The notes: a model not told the origin generated them from the letters alone. Numbered from the stretch's first letter, positions 1 to 11,024 are shown. The stretch is DNA of 51,916 nt from Burkholderiales bacterium (GCA_014860355.1 JACZJV010000026.1:1-51916); one strand, 5' to 3'. A program made the numbers and translations.

Positions 1-704
1 ATCTCGTCCACGGTGATGGACTCGACCTCGACGGATGCGCTGCCCGCGCCGGTGTAGCCGAGCTTGTATGCCGCGGCGTAGGACAGATCGATAATGCGTC
101 CGGCAAGAAACGGCCCGCGGTCGTTGATGCGCACGATCACGCTGCGTTCGTTGGCGAGGTTGGTCACGCGCGCGTAGCTCGGAATCGGCAGCGTGGTGTG
201 CGCCGCGGTCATGGCGTACATGTCATAGATTTCGCCGCTGGAGGTGCGCTGGCCGTGAAACTTGCGTCCGTACCAGCTGCCGACGCCCCGCGCGCGGTAG
301 GGCGCGAGGGTCTTGCGCGGCACGTATTGCTGGCCGAATACCGTATATGGATTGTTGGCGGCGCGTGCGAGCGGCTCGAACCGCGGCTCGGCATCCGCGA
401 TCTGATCCAGGTTCGCCGGCGGGTTGTCGCCCGGACCGTCGTCCTGATAATAGCCGCCGCCGCGTCTGTTGCGTGTCGCCGCCGCGGACGCGGACTTTTG
501 CGCGCCGGCGCCCGTGTCGCGCTCCGGCGCCGGGCGCTTGGGCGAACTGCCGCAAGCCGCGAGCAGCGCTATCATGCCAAGCGCAAGCAGAGCATTGAAA
601 AAATGTCGTCGAACTGCGGCAACGAGCCCCGGGGGCGCAAACGAAACCGGACCGAAACCCGTCTCTCCCCGGCGGTGTAATCGAATTGTGGCACTAGTGT
701 TCAA
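1..704 (-). CDS. rlpA: RlpA septal-ring lipoprotein (partial, C-terminus outside window)
   Basis: RlpA proteins are outer-membrane lipoproteins with a double-psi beta-barrel lytic transglycosylase domain acting on denuded peptidoglycan at the septum. The reading frame is open to the window edge, so the C-terminal part (usually a SPOR domain) is not visible. Seen here are a lipobox (LLAAC, Cys encoded at 554-552), a low-complexity linker and the barrel signature GVGSWYGRKFHG, TSSGEIYDMYAMTAAH and VRINDRGPF. The start is unclear. The first ATG (575) gives only seven residues before the Cys and leaves out the basic residues (RRHFF) that precede the hydrophobic stretch. The only other usual start in frame is a TTG at 704 that overlaps the rodA TGA stop, chosen here. 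It is the last visible gene of the mre-mrd block. Confidence 0.85.
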   Translation of the reverse strand, partial: MNTSATIRLHRRGETGFGPVSFAPPGLVAAVRRHFFNALLALGMIALLAACGSSPKRPAPERDTGAGAQKSASAAATRNRRGGGYYQDDGPGDNPPANLDQIADAEPRFEPLARAANNPYTVFGQQYVPRKTLAPYRARGVGSWYGRKFHGQRTSSGEIYDMYAMTAAHTTLPIPSYARVTNLANERSVIVRINDRGPFLAGRIIDLSYAAAYKLGYTGAGSASVEVESITVDE

Positions 705-1816
705 GTCTGAACCAGTTTGCGGTGCCTGTGGATGCTCATCAGTATGCCGATACCGAAGAACAGTGTCACTAGCGCGGTACCGCCAAAGGATATCAGCGGC
801 AGTGGCACGCCCACCACCGGCAGGATGCCGCTGACCATGCCCATGTTGACGAAGGCATAGGTGAAAAACGTCAGCGTCACCGCCCCCGCGAGTAGGCGCG
901 CGAAAAAGGTGGGCGCGTTGGCGGCGATCGCGAGGCCGCGGGCTATCAGCAGCAGGTACAGCAGCAGCAGCAGGCAATTGCCGATCAGCCCGAATTCCTC
1001 GGAAAATACCGCGAAGATAAAGTCGGTGGACCGCTCCGGAATGAACTCCAGATGAGCCTGCGTGCCCCGCAGCCAGCCCTTGCCGGCCAGCCCGCCCGAG
1101 CCCACGGCGATGACCGACTGGATGATGTGATAGCCCGCGCCTAACGGGTCGGAGGCGGGGTCGAGCAGGGTCAGAATGCGCCGGCGCTGGTAGTCGTGCA
1201 TCAGCGACCACAGGAAGGGCAGGCTGGCGCAGCCCGCAAGCAGCACGCCGACCAGGAGTTTCCAGGAAAGTCCGGCGAGAAAGATCACGTAGAAACCCGC
1301 CGCCGTCACCAGCATTGCGGTTCCGAGGTCGGGCTGGCGGGCGATCAGCATCACCGGCACCAGCAGCAGCAGGGTGGCGACGAAGTACTCGCGCAGCCTC
1401 AAGGTCGCCTCGTGCTTGTCGAAATACCAGGCCAGCATCAGCGGCATGGCGATTTTCATGATTTCCGAAGGTTGAATGCGGACGATGCCCAGGTTGAGCC
1501 AGCGGCGCGCGCCGTTGACGACATCGCCGAACAGCGCCACCGCGAGCAGCAGTGCGAGCCCGAGCACATACGCCGGGACGGCGAAGCGCATCATCGTCTG
1601 CGGCTGGAATTGCGCCACCGCCCACATTACCGCCAGCGCCACCAGAATGCTGGCCACCTGGCTGCTGATGCGCGCCGGAGTATCCTGTGCGGCGCTGACC
1701 AGCGTGATCAGGCCGAGCGCCAGCAGGGCCAATGCGAGCGCGAACAGCGGCGGATCGATGTTGTCGGTGAAGCTCAGCCACAGGTTCTTGAGCGGCTGTT
1801 GCAGGTTTCCCAGCAT
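701..1816 (-). CDS. rodA: Rod-shape SEDS peptidoglycan polymerase RodA
   Basis: RodA is the SEDS-family glycosyltransferase that polymerises lipid II during lateral wall growth, working with PBP2 in the inner membrane. The 371-residue product is almost wholly hydrophobic, with about ten membrane segments. It carries the family landmarks GARRWLNLG (about residues 102-110), QPSEIMKIA, the RQPDLGTAML loop (about 160-169) and FIPERSTDFIFAVFSEEFG (about 257-275), then VGVPLPLISFGGTAL near the C-terminus. Length matches the family. A clear AGGAG ribosome site lies about 8 bases before the ATG. It follows mrdA after a 129-bp gap, and its stop overlaps the proposed rlpA start, consistent with one transcript from mreB through rlpA. 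Confidence 0.97.
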   Translation of the reverse strand: MLGNLQQPLKNLWLSFTDNIDPPLFALALALLALGLITLVSAAQDTPARISSQVASILVALAVMWAVAQFQPQTMMRFAVPAYVLGLALLLAVALFGDVVNGARRWLNLGIVRIQPSEIMKIAMPLMLAWYFDKHEATLRLREYFVATLLLLVPVMLIARQPDLGTAMLVTAAGFYVIFLAGLSWKLLVGVLLAGCASLPFLWSLMHDYQRRRILTLLDPASDPLGAGYHIIQSVIAVGSGGLAGKGWLRGTQAHLEFIPERSTDFIFAVFSEEFGLIGNCLLLLLYLLLIARGLAIAANAPTFFARLLAGAVTLTFFTYAFVNMGMVSGILPVVGVPLPLISFGGTALVTLFFGIGILMSIHRHRKLVQT

Positions 1817-1945
1817 CAGGGTTTCTCCTGCCTGCCGCCGCGCTGCGCCGGGCGCAACAGCAGCCGACCGGGGGGATATAAGTGGGGCCGGGGCAGCGGC
1901 GCGGACCCTTGCCTTCCCGTCCTGCCCTCCTTAGTCGCCGCCCGC

Positions 1946-3844
1946 CTAGTCATTGCTCTCGTCTCCGGGGGCCTCGGCGGCGGGCTGCGGGATGTGCTTG
2001 CCGAGCAGGTAATAGTCGAGTATTTCGCGCGCGATCGGCGCCGCCGCGCGAGCGCCGAAGCCGGCGTTTTCAACCACTACCGCGAGCGCGATCTTGGGGC
2101 TTTCCAGCGGAGCGAAAGCGATGAACAGGGCGTGGTCGCGATGGCGTTCGGCCACGTTCTTCTCGTTGTACTTCTCGTTCTGTTTTATCGCCACCACCTG
2201 CGCCGTGCCGGTCTTGCCGGCGCTGGTGTACTCGGCCTTGGCGAAGGCGCGCGCGCCCGTGCCCTCGATGTTCACCCCGGCCAGGGCACGCTTGATGAAC
2301 TCGAGATTCTCCGGTTTCAGCCTTATCGTGCGTTCGATCCGGGGCTCGATCGGGCTGCGCTCGCCGCTGCCGATGTTCTCGATGTAATTCACCAGATGCG
2401 GGCGGTAAATTGTGCCGTTGTTGGCCAGCGCCGCCATCGCCTGCGCCATCTGCAGCGGCGTGTAGGTGTTGTAGCCCTGGCCGATGCCGATGCTGATGGT
2501 TTCGCCCGGATACCACTTCTTCTGCTCTGGTTTCTTGAAGCGCCGGCGCTTCCACTCCTGCGAGGGCAGCACGCCTGTGGCTTCGCCTTCGACGTCGATG
2601 CCGGTTTTGGCGCCGAAACCGAACTGGCCGATGAAGCGCGCGATGTTGTCGATGCCGAGGTCGTTGCCGAGCACGTAGTAATAGGTGTCGCAGGACTGGA
2701 CGATCGATTTGTACATGTCGACTACGCCGTGGCCGCCGGGCTTGTCGTCGCGGAAGCGGTGATTTCCAAACTGAAAATAGCCCGGATCATTGATCGTCTG
2801 CTGCGGCGTGCGCTTGCCCAGTTCGAGTGCCGCCAGCGCCATGTAGGGCTTGAAGGTGGAACCCGGCGGGTAGGTTCCAGCCAGCGCGCGGTTTACCATC
2901 GGGCGCTCTGACGAGGTATTGAGCTGGTCCCAGCTGGCCGGGTCGATCCCGTCGACGAACAGATTCGGATCGAAGCCGGGCCTGGAGACGAAGGCGAGGA
3001 TGCCGCCGGTGGAAGGCTCGATCGCCACCAAGGCACCGCGCTTGTCGCCAAACGCCTGCTCGGCCACCTGCTGCAGCCGGATGTCCAGCGTCAGCACGAG
3101 GTTGTTGCCCGGGGTGGGGGAGCTGCGCGAGAGCGTTCTCACGCCGCGGCCGGCCGAATCCACTTCGACCTGCTCGTAGCCGGTGACACCGTGCAGCTCG
3201 CCTTCGTAACTTTGCTCCAGCCCGGTCTTGCCGATGTGGTCGGTGCCCTTGTAGTTCGGCCCGAGGCCGGCTTCTTCTATGCGCGCGACGTCACGGTCGT
3301 TGATGCGGCCGATGTAGCCCGTCACATGCGACGCCAGCTCGTTCAGGGGATACTGGCGGAACAGGCGCGCCTGTATGTCGACGCCGGGAAAGCGGTAGCG
3401 GTTGACGGCGAACCTGGCCACTTCTTCGTCGCTGAGGCGCGTGCGGATCGGCAGGCTGATCGCCCCCTTGGCTTCGATCATCAAGCGCTTGAAGCGGGCG
3501 CGATCGCTCGCGCGGATCTCGACGATGGTCTCCAGTTCGTTGATGGTCTTCTCCAGGTCGTTCACCTTTCCCGGAGAAATTTCCAGCGTGTAAGCCGAAT
3601 AATTGCGCGCGAGCACGGTGCCGCCACGATCCAGAATGAGCCCGCGGTTGGGCCGGATGGGCACGATGGAGATGCGGTTGTCCTCGGCCTTGGTGCGGTA
3701 GTAGTCGTACTGCACTATCTGCAGATAGACGAAACGCAGCAGCAGCAGCGAAAAGGCGGCGAGCACGAACGCCGCGGCGATGCCGATGCGAAGCTGAAAA
3801 TGATGCAGCTCGCGCTGATGGTCCTTGAATTCGGTTAGCCGCAT
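1946..3844 (-). CDS. mrdA: Penicillin-binding protein 2 (elongation transpeptidase)
   Basis: PBP2 cross-links peptidoglycan made by RodA in the elongasome. The 632-residue protein has one N-terminal membrane anchor (about residues 20-45), a dimerisation/pedestal region beginning IRPNRGLILDRGG, and a transpeptidase domain. All three active-site motifs are visible: STFK (Ser329/Lys332), SCD (Ser384-Asp386) and KTG (544-546). It lies 10 bp after mreD. The C-terminal tail after about residue 610 is a short polar extension (AAEAPGDESND). Length and motif spacing are normal, so I expect an active enzyme. Confidence 0.97.
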   Translation of the reverse strand: MRLTEFKDHQRELHHFQLRIGIAAAFVLAAFSLLLLRFVYLQIVQYDYYRTKAEDNRISIVPIRPNRGLILDRGGTVLARNYSAYTLEISPGKVNDLEKTINELETIVEIRASDRARFKRLMIEAKGAISLPIRTRLSDEEVARFAVNRYRFPGVDIQARLFRQYPLNELASHVTGYIGRINDRDVARIEEAGLGPNYKGTDHIGKTGLEQSYEGELHGVTGYEQVEVDSAGRGVRTLSRSSPTPGNNLVLTLDIRLQQVAEQAFGDKRGALVAIEPSTGGILAFVSRPGFDPNLFVDGIDPASWDQLNTSSERPMVNRALAGTYPPGSTFKPYMALAALELGKRTPQQTINDPGYFQFGNHRFRDDKPGGHGVVDMYKSIVQSCDTYYYVLGNDLGIDNIARFIGQFGFGAKTGIDVEGEATGVLPSQEWKRRRFKKPEQKKWYPGETISIGIGQGYNTYTPLQMAQAMAALANNGTIYRPHLVNYIENIGSGERSPIEPRIERTIRLKPENLEFIKRALAGVNIEGTGARAFAKAEYTSAGKTGTAQVVAIKQNEKYNEKNVAERHRDHALFIAFAPLESPKIALAVVVENAGFGARAAAPIAREILDYYLLGKHIPQPAAEAPGDESND

Positions 3845-3854
3845 TTTCTGAAGG

Positions 3855-4376
3855 CTAGATCAGCCGGTTCTCGTCCATTGCTTCGGCCTGGCGCTGCGGC
3901 AGCAGCAGCAGGTAACCCAGCGCCGGCCAAAGCGCCGCGCAGATGAGGCTGCCGGCGAAATAGGTCCAGCCGGGGAAGTCCCCGCCGGCGGCGATGCGTA
4001 TTACCAGCGTCAGCAGTTGCGTCGACAGCAGCAGCAGCAGCAGGTGCAATGCCTGCTGCCAGGGCGGGAACCAGAGTATGCGCCGGTGCACCGCGAAGGC
4101 GAGAAAGGCGAGCACCGAATAGCCGAGCGCGTGCTGGCCGAGCAGTGCGCCGTTACCGACGTCCAGCAGCAGTCCCAGTGTCCAGGCGATGCCGATGCCG
4201 ACCCTGCGCGGCTGGTGGATGCACCAGAAGGCGAGCACCGTCGCCGTGAGGTCCGGCACGCCCGCGATGCCGCCCCAGGGCAGCAGGTTGAACAGCAGGC
4301 CCAGCGCCAGGGTCAGCGTGATGAAACTGCCTTTGGCGGGCAGCAGGATGCGCTGCGGATGCGCTTGCAGTTCCAT
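3855..4376 (-). CDS. mreD: Rod shape-determining membrane protein MreD
   Basis: MreD is a small integral membrane protein of the elongasome, partner of MreC. The 173-residue product has about five hydrophobic segments and the usual features FNLLPWGG and WCIHQPRRVGIGIAWTLGLL (about residues 30-73), followed by HALGYSVLAFLAF. It begins one base after the mreC stop and ends 10 bp before mrdA, the standard gene order. Runs of CTG leucine codons make CAG-repeat-like stretches on the plus strand but are simply membrane-segment coding. Confidence 0.95.
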   Translation of the reverse strand: MELQAHPQRILLPAKGSFITLTLALGLLFNLLPWGGIAGVPDLTATVLAFWCIHQPRRVGIGIAWTLGLLLDVGNGALLGQHALGYSVLAFLAFAVHRRILWFPPWQQALHLLLLLLSTQLLTLVIRIAAGGDFPGWTYFAGSLICAALWPALGYLLLLPQRQAEAMDENRLI

Positions 4377-4377
4377 G

Positions 4378-5280
4378 CTAGCCGCCCTTGCGCGGGCGCT
4401 TGGTCCGCACCGGCTTGCGTGCCGGCGGCGCGGGTTGCGGCGGCGGCGGTTTGGCTTCGTTCGAGAGCACCAGCACCTGGCGATAGCGGTCGGTGCCCGC
4501 GGTCGGCATCAGGGTGATGCTGGCAAACGCGTACGCCGCATCGCGTTCGATGCGCACCACCGTGGCCACCGGCAGCCCCGGCGGGTAGGTCCCGTCTATG
4601 CCCGAGGTGACCAGGGTGTCTCCGTTCCTGATGTCCGCGTTCGCCGCCATGAAACGCAGGTCGAGCATGCCCCCCTCGGCGCCATAGGCGACCGCGCGCA
4701 GCCCGTTTCTGAGCACCTGCAGCGGGATCGCCTGGTCCTTGTCCGAGAGCAGGGTCACTTCGCTCACGAGAAAATATACGCGCGTCACCTGGCCGATCAC
4801 GCCGACGTCGTCGATCACGGGTTGACCGGGCAGGATGCCGTCCTGCGAGCCTTTGTCGATCACCACCTTGCGCGAGAACGGGTCGCGCGCGGCGTAGAGG
4901 ATTTCGGCAAAAACCGATTTGCGCGGCAGGCGCTCGCGCGCGTCGAGCAAGCGGCGCAACTGGCCGTTTTCCTCCTGCAGCGCCGCCAGCTGCAGCAGCC
5001 CCTGAGCCGCGCGCAACTGCCTCGCCCTGAGCGCGCTGTTTTCCTCGCGCAAAGCCGTGGTGCTGCTGAAATAATCGACCACGCCATGGAACAGGTTCAC
5101 TGGCGCCATGGCGACGAGCTGTATCGGATAGGCGGCGAGCGCCACCACCTGGCGCACGTTCTCGGCATAGCGAAAGCGCGCATCGAGGACCATCAGCAGG
5201 AACGCGAGCGAAACGAAGAAAGCGAGGCGGACCAGGGGTGCCGGGCCACGATTGAAGAACGGTGGCGGCTGGTGTTCCAT
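4378..5280 (-). CDS. mreC: Rod shape-determining protein MreC
   Basis: MreC is a periplasmic, single-pass scaffold linking MreB filaments to PBP2 and RodA. The 300-residue protein has an N-terminal membrane segment (about residues 17-35) and a coiled coil (about 70-110, rich in REENSALRARQLR-type heptads). A two-barrel core follows, with VIDKGSQDGILPGQPV (about 155-170) and VTSGIDGTYPPGLPVATV (about 225-242). The C-terminus is a proline/lysine/arginine-rich tail that looks disordered. It sits 71 bp downstream of mreB. Confidence 0.96.
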   Translation of the reverse strand: MEHQPPPFFNRGPAPLVRLAFFVSLAFLLMVLDARFRYAENVRQVVALAAYPIQLVAMAPVNLFHGVVDYFSSTTALREENSALRARQLRAAQGLLQLAALQEENGQLRRLLDARERLPRKSVFAEILYAARDPFSRKVVIDKGSQDGILPGQPVIDDVGVIGQVTRVYFLVSEVTLLSDKDQAIPLQVLRNGLRAVAYGAEGGMLDLRFMAANADIRNGDTLVTSGIDGTYPPGLPVATVVRIERDAAYAFASITLMPTAGTDRYRQVLVLSNEAKPPPPQPAPPARKPVRTKRPRKGG

Positions 5281-5351
5281 ATCGGCGCTAACTGACGAAG
5301 GGTGCCGGGCGGTGAGCCACCTTGCTCATTGCCCCTCAACCATTGCCGGGT

Positions 5352-6475
<1,124 letters not shown>

Positions 6476-6763
6476 ATGTCCCTGTCTTTACCCGAAGTCA
6501 AACGCATCGCCTGGCTGGCCCGCATTGAAATTACTGATGCCGAGGCGGGGGCCGCGCAGGGCCATCTGAACGACATCTTCACGCTGATCGAGCAGATGCA
6601 GTCGGTCGATACCGAGGGCGTCGCGCCGATGGCGCACGGCCAGGACGTGGTGCAGCGGCTGCGCGAGGACCGCGTCACCGAGACCGACCTGCACGCGCTC
6701 TACCAGGGGATTGCGCCGCAGGTGGAGGGCGGGCTGTATCTGGTGCCCAAAGTGATCGAATAA
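6476..6763 (+). CDS. gatC: Asp-tRNA(Asn)/Glu-tRNA(Gln) amidotransferase subunit C
   Basis: GatC is the small belt subunit that holds GatA and GatB together in the enzyme that amidates Glu-tRNA(Gln) and/or Asp-tRNA(Asn). The 95-residue sequence has the family pattern: [19 protein letters not shown] at the start, a central [22 protein letters not shown] and a C-terminal LYLVPKVIE. It is followed by gatA after 57 bp and then gatB, a complete gatCAB operon. Confidence 0.96.
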   Translation: MSLSLPEVKRIAWLARIEITDAEAGAAQGHLNDIFTLIEQMQSVDTEGVAPMAHGQDVVQRLREDRVTETDLHALYQGIAPQVEGGLYLVPKVIE

Positions 6764-6820
6764 GACCCGGGACGCGGGACCCGCGCTGCATCGGCAGCGG
6801 GTCGAGCGCCCTGCGCCAAC

Positions 6821-8302
6821 ATGTTCAACGCCTCCCTAAAACAGCTGTCCGCCTTGCTCGCGCAGAAGAAACTGTCCAGCACCGAGCTGACGCAGTCCTA
6901 TCTGGACCGCGTGGCGCGGCTCAATCCCGGGCTGAATGCATTTCTGAGCGTCGACGCCGAACGCAGCCTGGCGCAGGCGCGAGCCGCCGACGAGCGCATC
7001 GCCGCGGGCAAGGCGCAGCCGCTCACCGGCATTCCGGTGGCGCACAAGGATATTTTCTGCGCCAGGGGCTGGCTCACCACCTGCGGCTCGAAAATGCTCG
7101 CCAACTTCGTCAGCCCGTACGACGCGCATGTGGTGGAGCAGCTCAACGCTGCCGGGGCGGTGATCCTGGGCAAGACCAACATGGACGAATTTGCCATGGG
7201 CTCGTCCAGCGAAACCGGTTTCCGGGGCCCGGTAAGAAATCCCTGGGACCGGACCCGGGTTGCGGGCGGTTCCAGCGGCGGTTCGGCTGCGGCGGTGGCC
7301 GCGCGCATCGCGCCGGTGGCGATAGGCACCGACACCGGCGGGTCGATACGCCAGCCCGCGGCGCTTACCGGTATCTGCGGCTTGAAGCCCACTTATGGCG
7401 TGGTTTCGCGCTACGGCATGATCGCCTTCGCCTCCAGTCTGGACCAGGGCGGGCCGATGGGGAAAAGCGCGGAGGACCTCGCGCTGTTGCTCAACGTGAT
7501 GGCGGGTTTCGACGCGCGCGACTCGACCAGCCTCGAGCGGCCTGCCGAAGACTATGCGCGCCTGCTCGATGCGCCGCTCACGGGGGACCACGCCAAGCCG
7601 CTCAGCGGCCTGCGCATCGGTGTGCCCAGGGAGTATTTCGGCGAGGGCCTTTCCGGCGACGTCGCCGCGGCGGTGGAGGCGACGCTGGCGCAGTTCGAGA
7701 AACTGGGTGCGACACGCATCGCCATCAGCCTGCCCAACTCCGGGCTGTCGGTGCCCGCCTATTACGTCATTGCACCGGCCGAGGCATCGAGCAACCTATC
7801 GCGCTTCGACGGCGTGCGCTATGGTTATCGCGCCGCCGAGTACGGCGACCTCGCCGATATGTACCGCAAGACCCGGGCGCAGGGTTTCGGCGCCGAGGTG
7901 AAGCGGCGCATACTCATCGGCACATACGTGCTGTCGCATGGATATTACGACGCGTACTATCTCAAGGCGCAGAAGATACGCCGGCGGATCGCACAGGATT
8001 TTGCCGCAGCCTACAAGCATTGCGACCTGATTCTGGGGCCGACCTCGCCCAGCGTCGCTTTCGGCCTGGGCGCCAAGGTCTCGGACCCTGTGCAGATGTA
8101 CCTGATAGACATCTATACGGTCGCGGCGAACCTCGCCGGCCTGCCGGCGATGTCCATCCCCTGCGGCTTCGGCGAGGGCGGCATGCCGGTCGGACTGCAG
8201 CTGGTCGGAGACTATTTCGCGGAAGCGCGCATGCTGCAGGCCGCGCACCAGTTTCAGCTCGCGACCGACTGGCATCTGCGACAGCCGGCAGGCACGGAGT
8301 AG
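6821..8302 (+). CDS. gatA: Amidotransferase subunit A (glutaminase/amidase)
   Basis: GatA is the amidase-signature subunit that releases ammonia from glutamine for tRNA-bound Glu/Asp amidation. The 493-residue protein has the Ser-cisSer-Lys triad: Lys76 in [10 protein letters not shown], Ser151 in [13 protein letters not shown] and nucleophile Ser175 in [11 protein letters not shown]. Spacing matches that of characterised GatA proteins. The C-terminal region includes the [14 protein letters not shown] segment typical of GatA. It is separated from gatB by three bases, so the two are probably translated together. Confidence 0.98.
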   Translation: MFNASLKQLSALLAQKKLSSTELTQSYLDRVARLNPGLNAFLSVDAERSLAQARAADERIAAGKAQPLTGIPVAHKDIFCARGWLTTCGSKMLANFVSPYDAHVVEQLNAAGAVILGKTNMDEFAMGSSSETGFRGPVRNPWDRTRVAGGSSGGSAAAVAARIAPVAIGTDTGGSIRQPAALTGICGLKPTYGVVSRYGMIAFASSLDQGGPMGKSAEDLALLLNVMAGFDARDSTSLERPAEDYARLLDAPLTGDHAKPLSGLRIGVPREYFGEGLSGDVAAAVEATLAQFEKLGATRIAISLPNSGLSVPAYYVIAPAEASSNLSRFDGVRYGYRAAEYGDLADMYRKTRAQGFGAEVKRRILIGTYVLSHGYYDAYYLKAQKIRRRIAQDFAAAYKHCDLILGPTSPSVAFGLGAKVSDPVQMYLIDIYTVAANLAGLPAMSIPCGFGEGGMPVGLQLVGDYFAEARMLQAAHQFQLATDWHLRQPAGTE

Positions 8303-8305
8303 GCG

Positions 8306-9739
8306 ATGGACTGGGAGACCGTCATCGGCATCGAGACCCACGCGCAGCTCTCGACTGTGTCGAAGATTTTTTCCGGGGCGTCGACTGCGTTCGGCGCCGC
8401 CCCCAACGTGCAGGCGTGCGCGGTGGACATCGCGCTGCCCGGGGTGCTGCCGGTGCTGAACAAGGGCGCGGTCGAGCGAGCCGTCCGGTTCGGGCTTGCG
8501 GTGGGCGCGGACATCAGGCGCCGCTCGGTATTCGCGCGCAAGAATTATTTTTATCCTGACCTGCCCAAGGGTTATCAGATCAGCCAGTACGAACTGCCGG
8601 TGGTGCAGGGCGGGTCGCTATCGGTGATGCTAAAGGGCGGGGAAAAGACCGTGCGGCTCACGCGCGCCCACCTGGAAGAGGATGCGGGCAAATCCCTGCA
8701 CGAGGATTTCCACGGCATGAGCGGCATCGATCTCAACCGCGCCGGCACGCCGCTGCTGGAAATCGTGACCGAGCCCGACATGAGTAGCGCGGAAGAAGCG
8801 GTGGCCTACGCGAAGGCGCTGCACGCCCTGGTGCGCTGGATCGGCATCTGCGACGGCAACATGCAGGAGGGATCGTTTCGCTGCGACGCCAATGTCTCGG
8901 TGCGACGCAAGGGCGCGGACGTGCTGGGCACGCGCTGCGAAATAAAGAACCTCAATTCCTTCCGCTTTCTCGAAGAGGCCATCAATTACGAAGTGCGCCG
9001 CCAGATCGAATTGATCGAAGACGGCGGCAGCGTGGTGCAGGAAACACGGCTCTACGACCCGGATCGCAAGCAAACGCGTTCGATGCGTTCCAAGGAGGAT
9101 GCGCACGACTACCGCTATTTTCCCGATCCGGACCTGCTGCCCCTGGCGATAAGCGCCGAAACCATCGAACAAATCCGTTCCGAACTGCCGGAACTGCCGG
9201 CGGCGAAACGCAAGCGCTACGTAGACGAATATCAGCTTTCGGCCTACGACGCCGGCGTGCTGACCTCATCGCGGGAAGTGGCCGATTATTTCGAAGACCT
9301 GGTCGGCGCTCTCGGGGGCGGCTACAAGCTTGCGGCGAGCTGGATTGCGGGAGAGCTTTTCGGCGCGCTGAAACGCGCCGGTCTCGAAGTTTCCCAGTCG
9401 CCGCTGAGCAGCCGGCAGCTTGCCGGCCTGCTGCGCGAGATCCAGGACGGCGTCATTTCCGGCAAGACCGCCAAAGATGTGTTCGATGCCATGTGGAACG
9501 GCGGGGGCGAAGCAGCGGACATAATCGCCGCGAGCGGGCTGAAACAAATCTCCGATGCGGGCGAACTCGAGCAGGTGATAGACGCCGTACTCGCGGCCAA
9601 CTCTAAGTCGGTCGAGGAATACAGGGCAGGCAGGCAGAAAGCCTTCAATGCGCTCGTCGGACAGGCGATGAAAGCGACCAGGGGCAAAGGCAATCCTGCC
9701 CAGATCAACGAGATCCTGAAGAAAAAACTGGCGGGCTAG
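8306..9739 (+). CDS. gatB: Amidotransferase subunit B
   Basis: GatB binds the misacylated tRNA and activates the side chain with ATP. The 477-residue product begins [13 protein letters not shown] and includes [16 protein letters not shown] (about residues 80-95), the [10 protein letters not shown] and [13 protein letters not shown] kinase-site motifs (about 122-155), [17 protein letters not shown] and the [17 protein letters not shown] segment (about 260-276). A helical and YqeY-type tail follows. The stop codon abuts the end of the convergent DUF4124-like gene with no spacer, so no independent terminator fits between them. Confidence 0.98.
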   Translation: MDWETVIGIETHAQLSTVSKIFSGASTAFGAAPNVQACAVDIALPGVLPVLNKGAVERAVRFGLAVGADIRRRSVFARKNYFYPDLPKGYQISQYELPVVQGGSLSVMLKGGEKTVRLTRAHLEEDAGKSLHEDFHGMSGIDLNRAGTPLLEIVTEPDMSSAEEAVAYAKALHALVRWIGICDGNMQEGSFRCDANVSVRRKGADVLGTRCEIKNLNSFRFLEEAINYEVRRQIELIEDGGSVVQETRLYDPDRKQTRSMRSKEDAHDYRYFPDPDLLPLAISAETIEQIRSELPELPAAKRKRYVDEYQLSAYDAGVLTSSREVADYFEDLVGALGGGYKLAASWIAGELFGALKRAGLEVSQSPLSSRQLAGLLREIQDGVISGKTAKDVFDAMWNGGGEAADIIAASGLKQISDAGELEQVIDAVLAANSKSVEEYRAGRQKAFNALVGQAMKATRGKGNPAQINEILKKKLAG

Positions 9740-10381
9740 CTATTTCTTCGGCGATGCGGCAGCCTGCGCCTTTATGCCCTTGATCTCGCGATAGCGCCGC
9801 AGGTCTTCGTCGTATTTGGCGTTGATGTCCTCGACTTCCTTCTTGCGCCCGGCCAGCGCATTCTCCTGCAACTGGAGGTCGGACTCGTTGTTGCTGATAT
9901 CCTCCCTCAGTTTTTTCGGCATCGGTTTCTTGACATAGAATTCCTTTTCCGCCGCCAGCGTCTTGGCGCGCTTATGCGCCTCGGCAATGCGTTTTTCGAT
10001 TTCCTTCGTCGCCAGTTCGGCCTGTTTCAGCGCTCGCAGCCTGCCATCCTCGATGTCCTTCTCGCTCGAATAGGTGTTGAGCAGCGCCTGGTTCTTGCGC
10101 TTTTCCTCCTTGGCGAGAGCGTCCTGCTCCGCCTTGCGCTTTCGATCCTCCTCGCGCGCTGCAAGTTGCTCCGGCGTCAGCGCGGCCTCGCGCTTCTTCA
10201 GCACCGACCCCTGTCTTGACAGTTCTTCCATTTCCTTGCCCAGGCATTCGGGGGGCGGCGTCTGGGTGTAGTAGGTTACTCCCTTGCTGTCCTTGCACTT
10301 TATCATGCGGGTCTGCGCGGACGCGGGCGCAGCCGCGAGCGCGAGGAGGCTTGCGAAAACGAGAATCCGCAGCTTAAGCAT
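9740..10381 (-). CDS. Secreted DUF4124-like protein with long coiled coil
   Basis: Function is unknown. The 213-residue product has a clear signal peptide (MLKLRILVFASLLALAAAPASAQ), a short DUF4124-like domain with Cys residues (MIKCKDSKGVTYYTQTPPPEC, about residues 26-46) and then a highly charged Lys/Glu/Arg coiled coil to the end. I chose the start at 10381 because it begins the signal peptide; an upstream ATG at 10396 adds only five residues. The start overlaps the end of pyrE by 8 bp, suggesting co-transcription from pyrE. Proteins of this type are common and uncharacterised in betaproteobacteria. Confidence 0.85.
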   Translation of the reverse strand: MLKLRILVFASLLALAAAPASAQTRMIKCKDSKGVTYYTQTPPPECLGKEMEELSRQGSVLKKREAALTPEQLAAREEDRKRKAEQDALAKEEKRKNQALLNTYSSEKDIEDGRLRALKQAELATKEIEKRIAEAHKRAKTLAAEKEFYVKKPMPKKLREDISNNESDLQLQENALAGRKKEVEDINAKYDEDLRRYREIKGIKAQAAASPKK

Positions 10382-11024
10382 GTGCGTCGGCTCCATAGAG
10401 TTGGCGATAATGTTCGATTTCGATCAGCTCTCGTGCCAGCTCGGGTCTTGCGCCGAGATATTGCACCAGGTCGTCGAGGTCGGCGATGGCGATCACCGGC
10501 AGTCCGAAATTCTCCCGCACCTCCTGCACTGCCGAGCGCTCGCCGGCGCCGCGCTCCAGCCGGTCAAGCGCGATAACCACGCCGCAGGCGGCGGCGCCCT
10601 CGGCGCGGATCAGCTCGACCGATTCGCGCACCGAGATGCCGGCGGAGATCACGTCATCGACGATCAACACCTGTCCGGCGAGTGGCGCGCCTATCGTGCG
10701 TCCGCCCTCGCCGTGGTCCTTCGCTTCCTTGCGGTTGAAGCTGTAGGCGACGTTGCGCCCGGCCTGGGCCAGGGCGATCGCCACGCTTGCAGCCAGGGGA
10801 ATTCCCTTGTATGCGGGTCCGAACAGCATGTCGAACGGCTGGCCCGCGGCGAGGATTGCTTTCGCGTAGAATTGACCGAGGCGCCCGAGCATTGCCCCGT
10901 CGTTGAACAGGCCGGCGTTAAAAAAATAAGGCGACATGCGCCCGGCCTTGGTCTTGAACTGGCCGAAACGCAGTACGCCGCAATCAATGCAGAAGGAGAT
11001 GAACTCGTTGCGAAAATCCGACAT
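10374..11024 (-). CDS. pyrE: Orotate phosphoribosyltransferase
   Basis: PyrE converts orotate and PRPP to orotidine monophosphate in pyrimidine synthesis. The 216-residue protein starts MSDFRNEFISFCIDCGVL and has substrate residues in GRMSPYFFNAG, the active loop segment NRKEAKDHGEGG (about residues 96-107) and the PRPP-binding motif VLIVDDVISAGIS (about 118-130). The open frame extends upstream across the divergent xth gene, but conserved sequence begins at 11024. pyrE next to xth on opposite strands is a recurrent proteobacterial arrangement. Confidence 0.97.
   Translation of the reverse strand: MSDFRNEFISFCIDCGVLRFGQFKTKAGRMSPYFFNAGLFNDGAMLGRLGQFYAKAILAAGQPFDMLFGPAYKGIPLAASVAIALAQAGRNVAYSFNRKEAKDHGEGGRTIGAPLAGQVLIVDDVISAGISVRESVELIRAEGAAACGVVIALDRLERGAGERSAVQEVRENFGLPVIAIADLDDLVQYLGARPELARELIEIEHYRQLYGADAHA

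Noticed and set aside
949-975. CAG/GCA trinucleotide runs (also near 4021-4042)
   Set aside because: They are runs of CTG leucine codons in membrane helices of rodA and mreD read on the opposite strand, not microsatellites of note.
1196-2911. 571-codon open frame antisense to rodA and mrdA
   Set aside because: Low-complexity Gln/Arg/Gly-rich shadow of two clearly conserved genes in GC-rich DNA; no domain recognised.
6764-6820. GC-rich inverted sequence between gatC and gatA (GGGAC/GTCCC-like)
   Set aside because: Short imperfect pairing; gatC and gatA belong to one operon and no regulatory reading is convincing.
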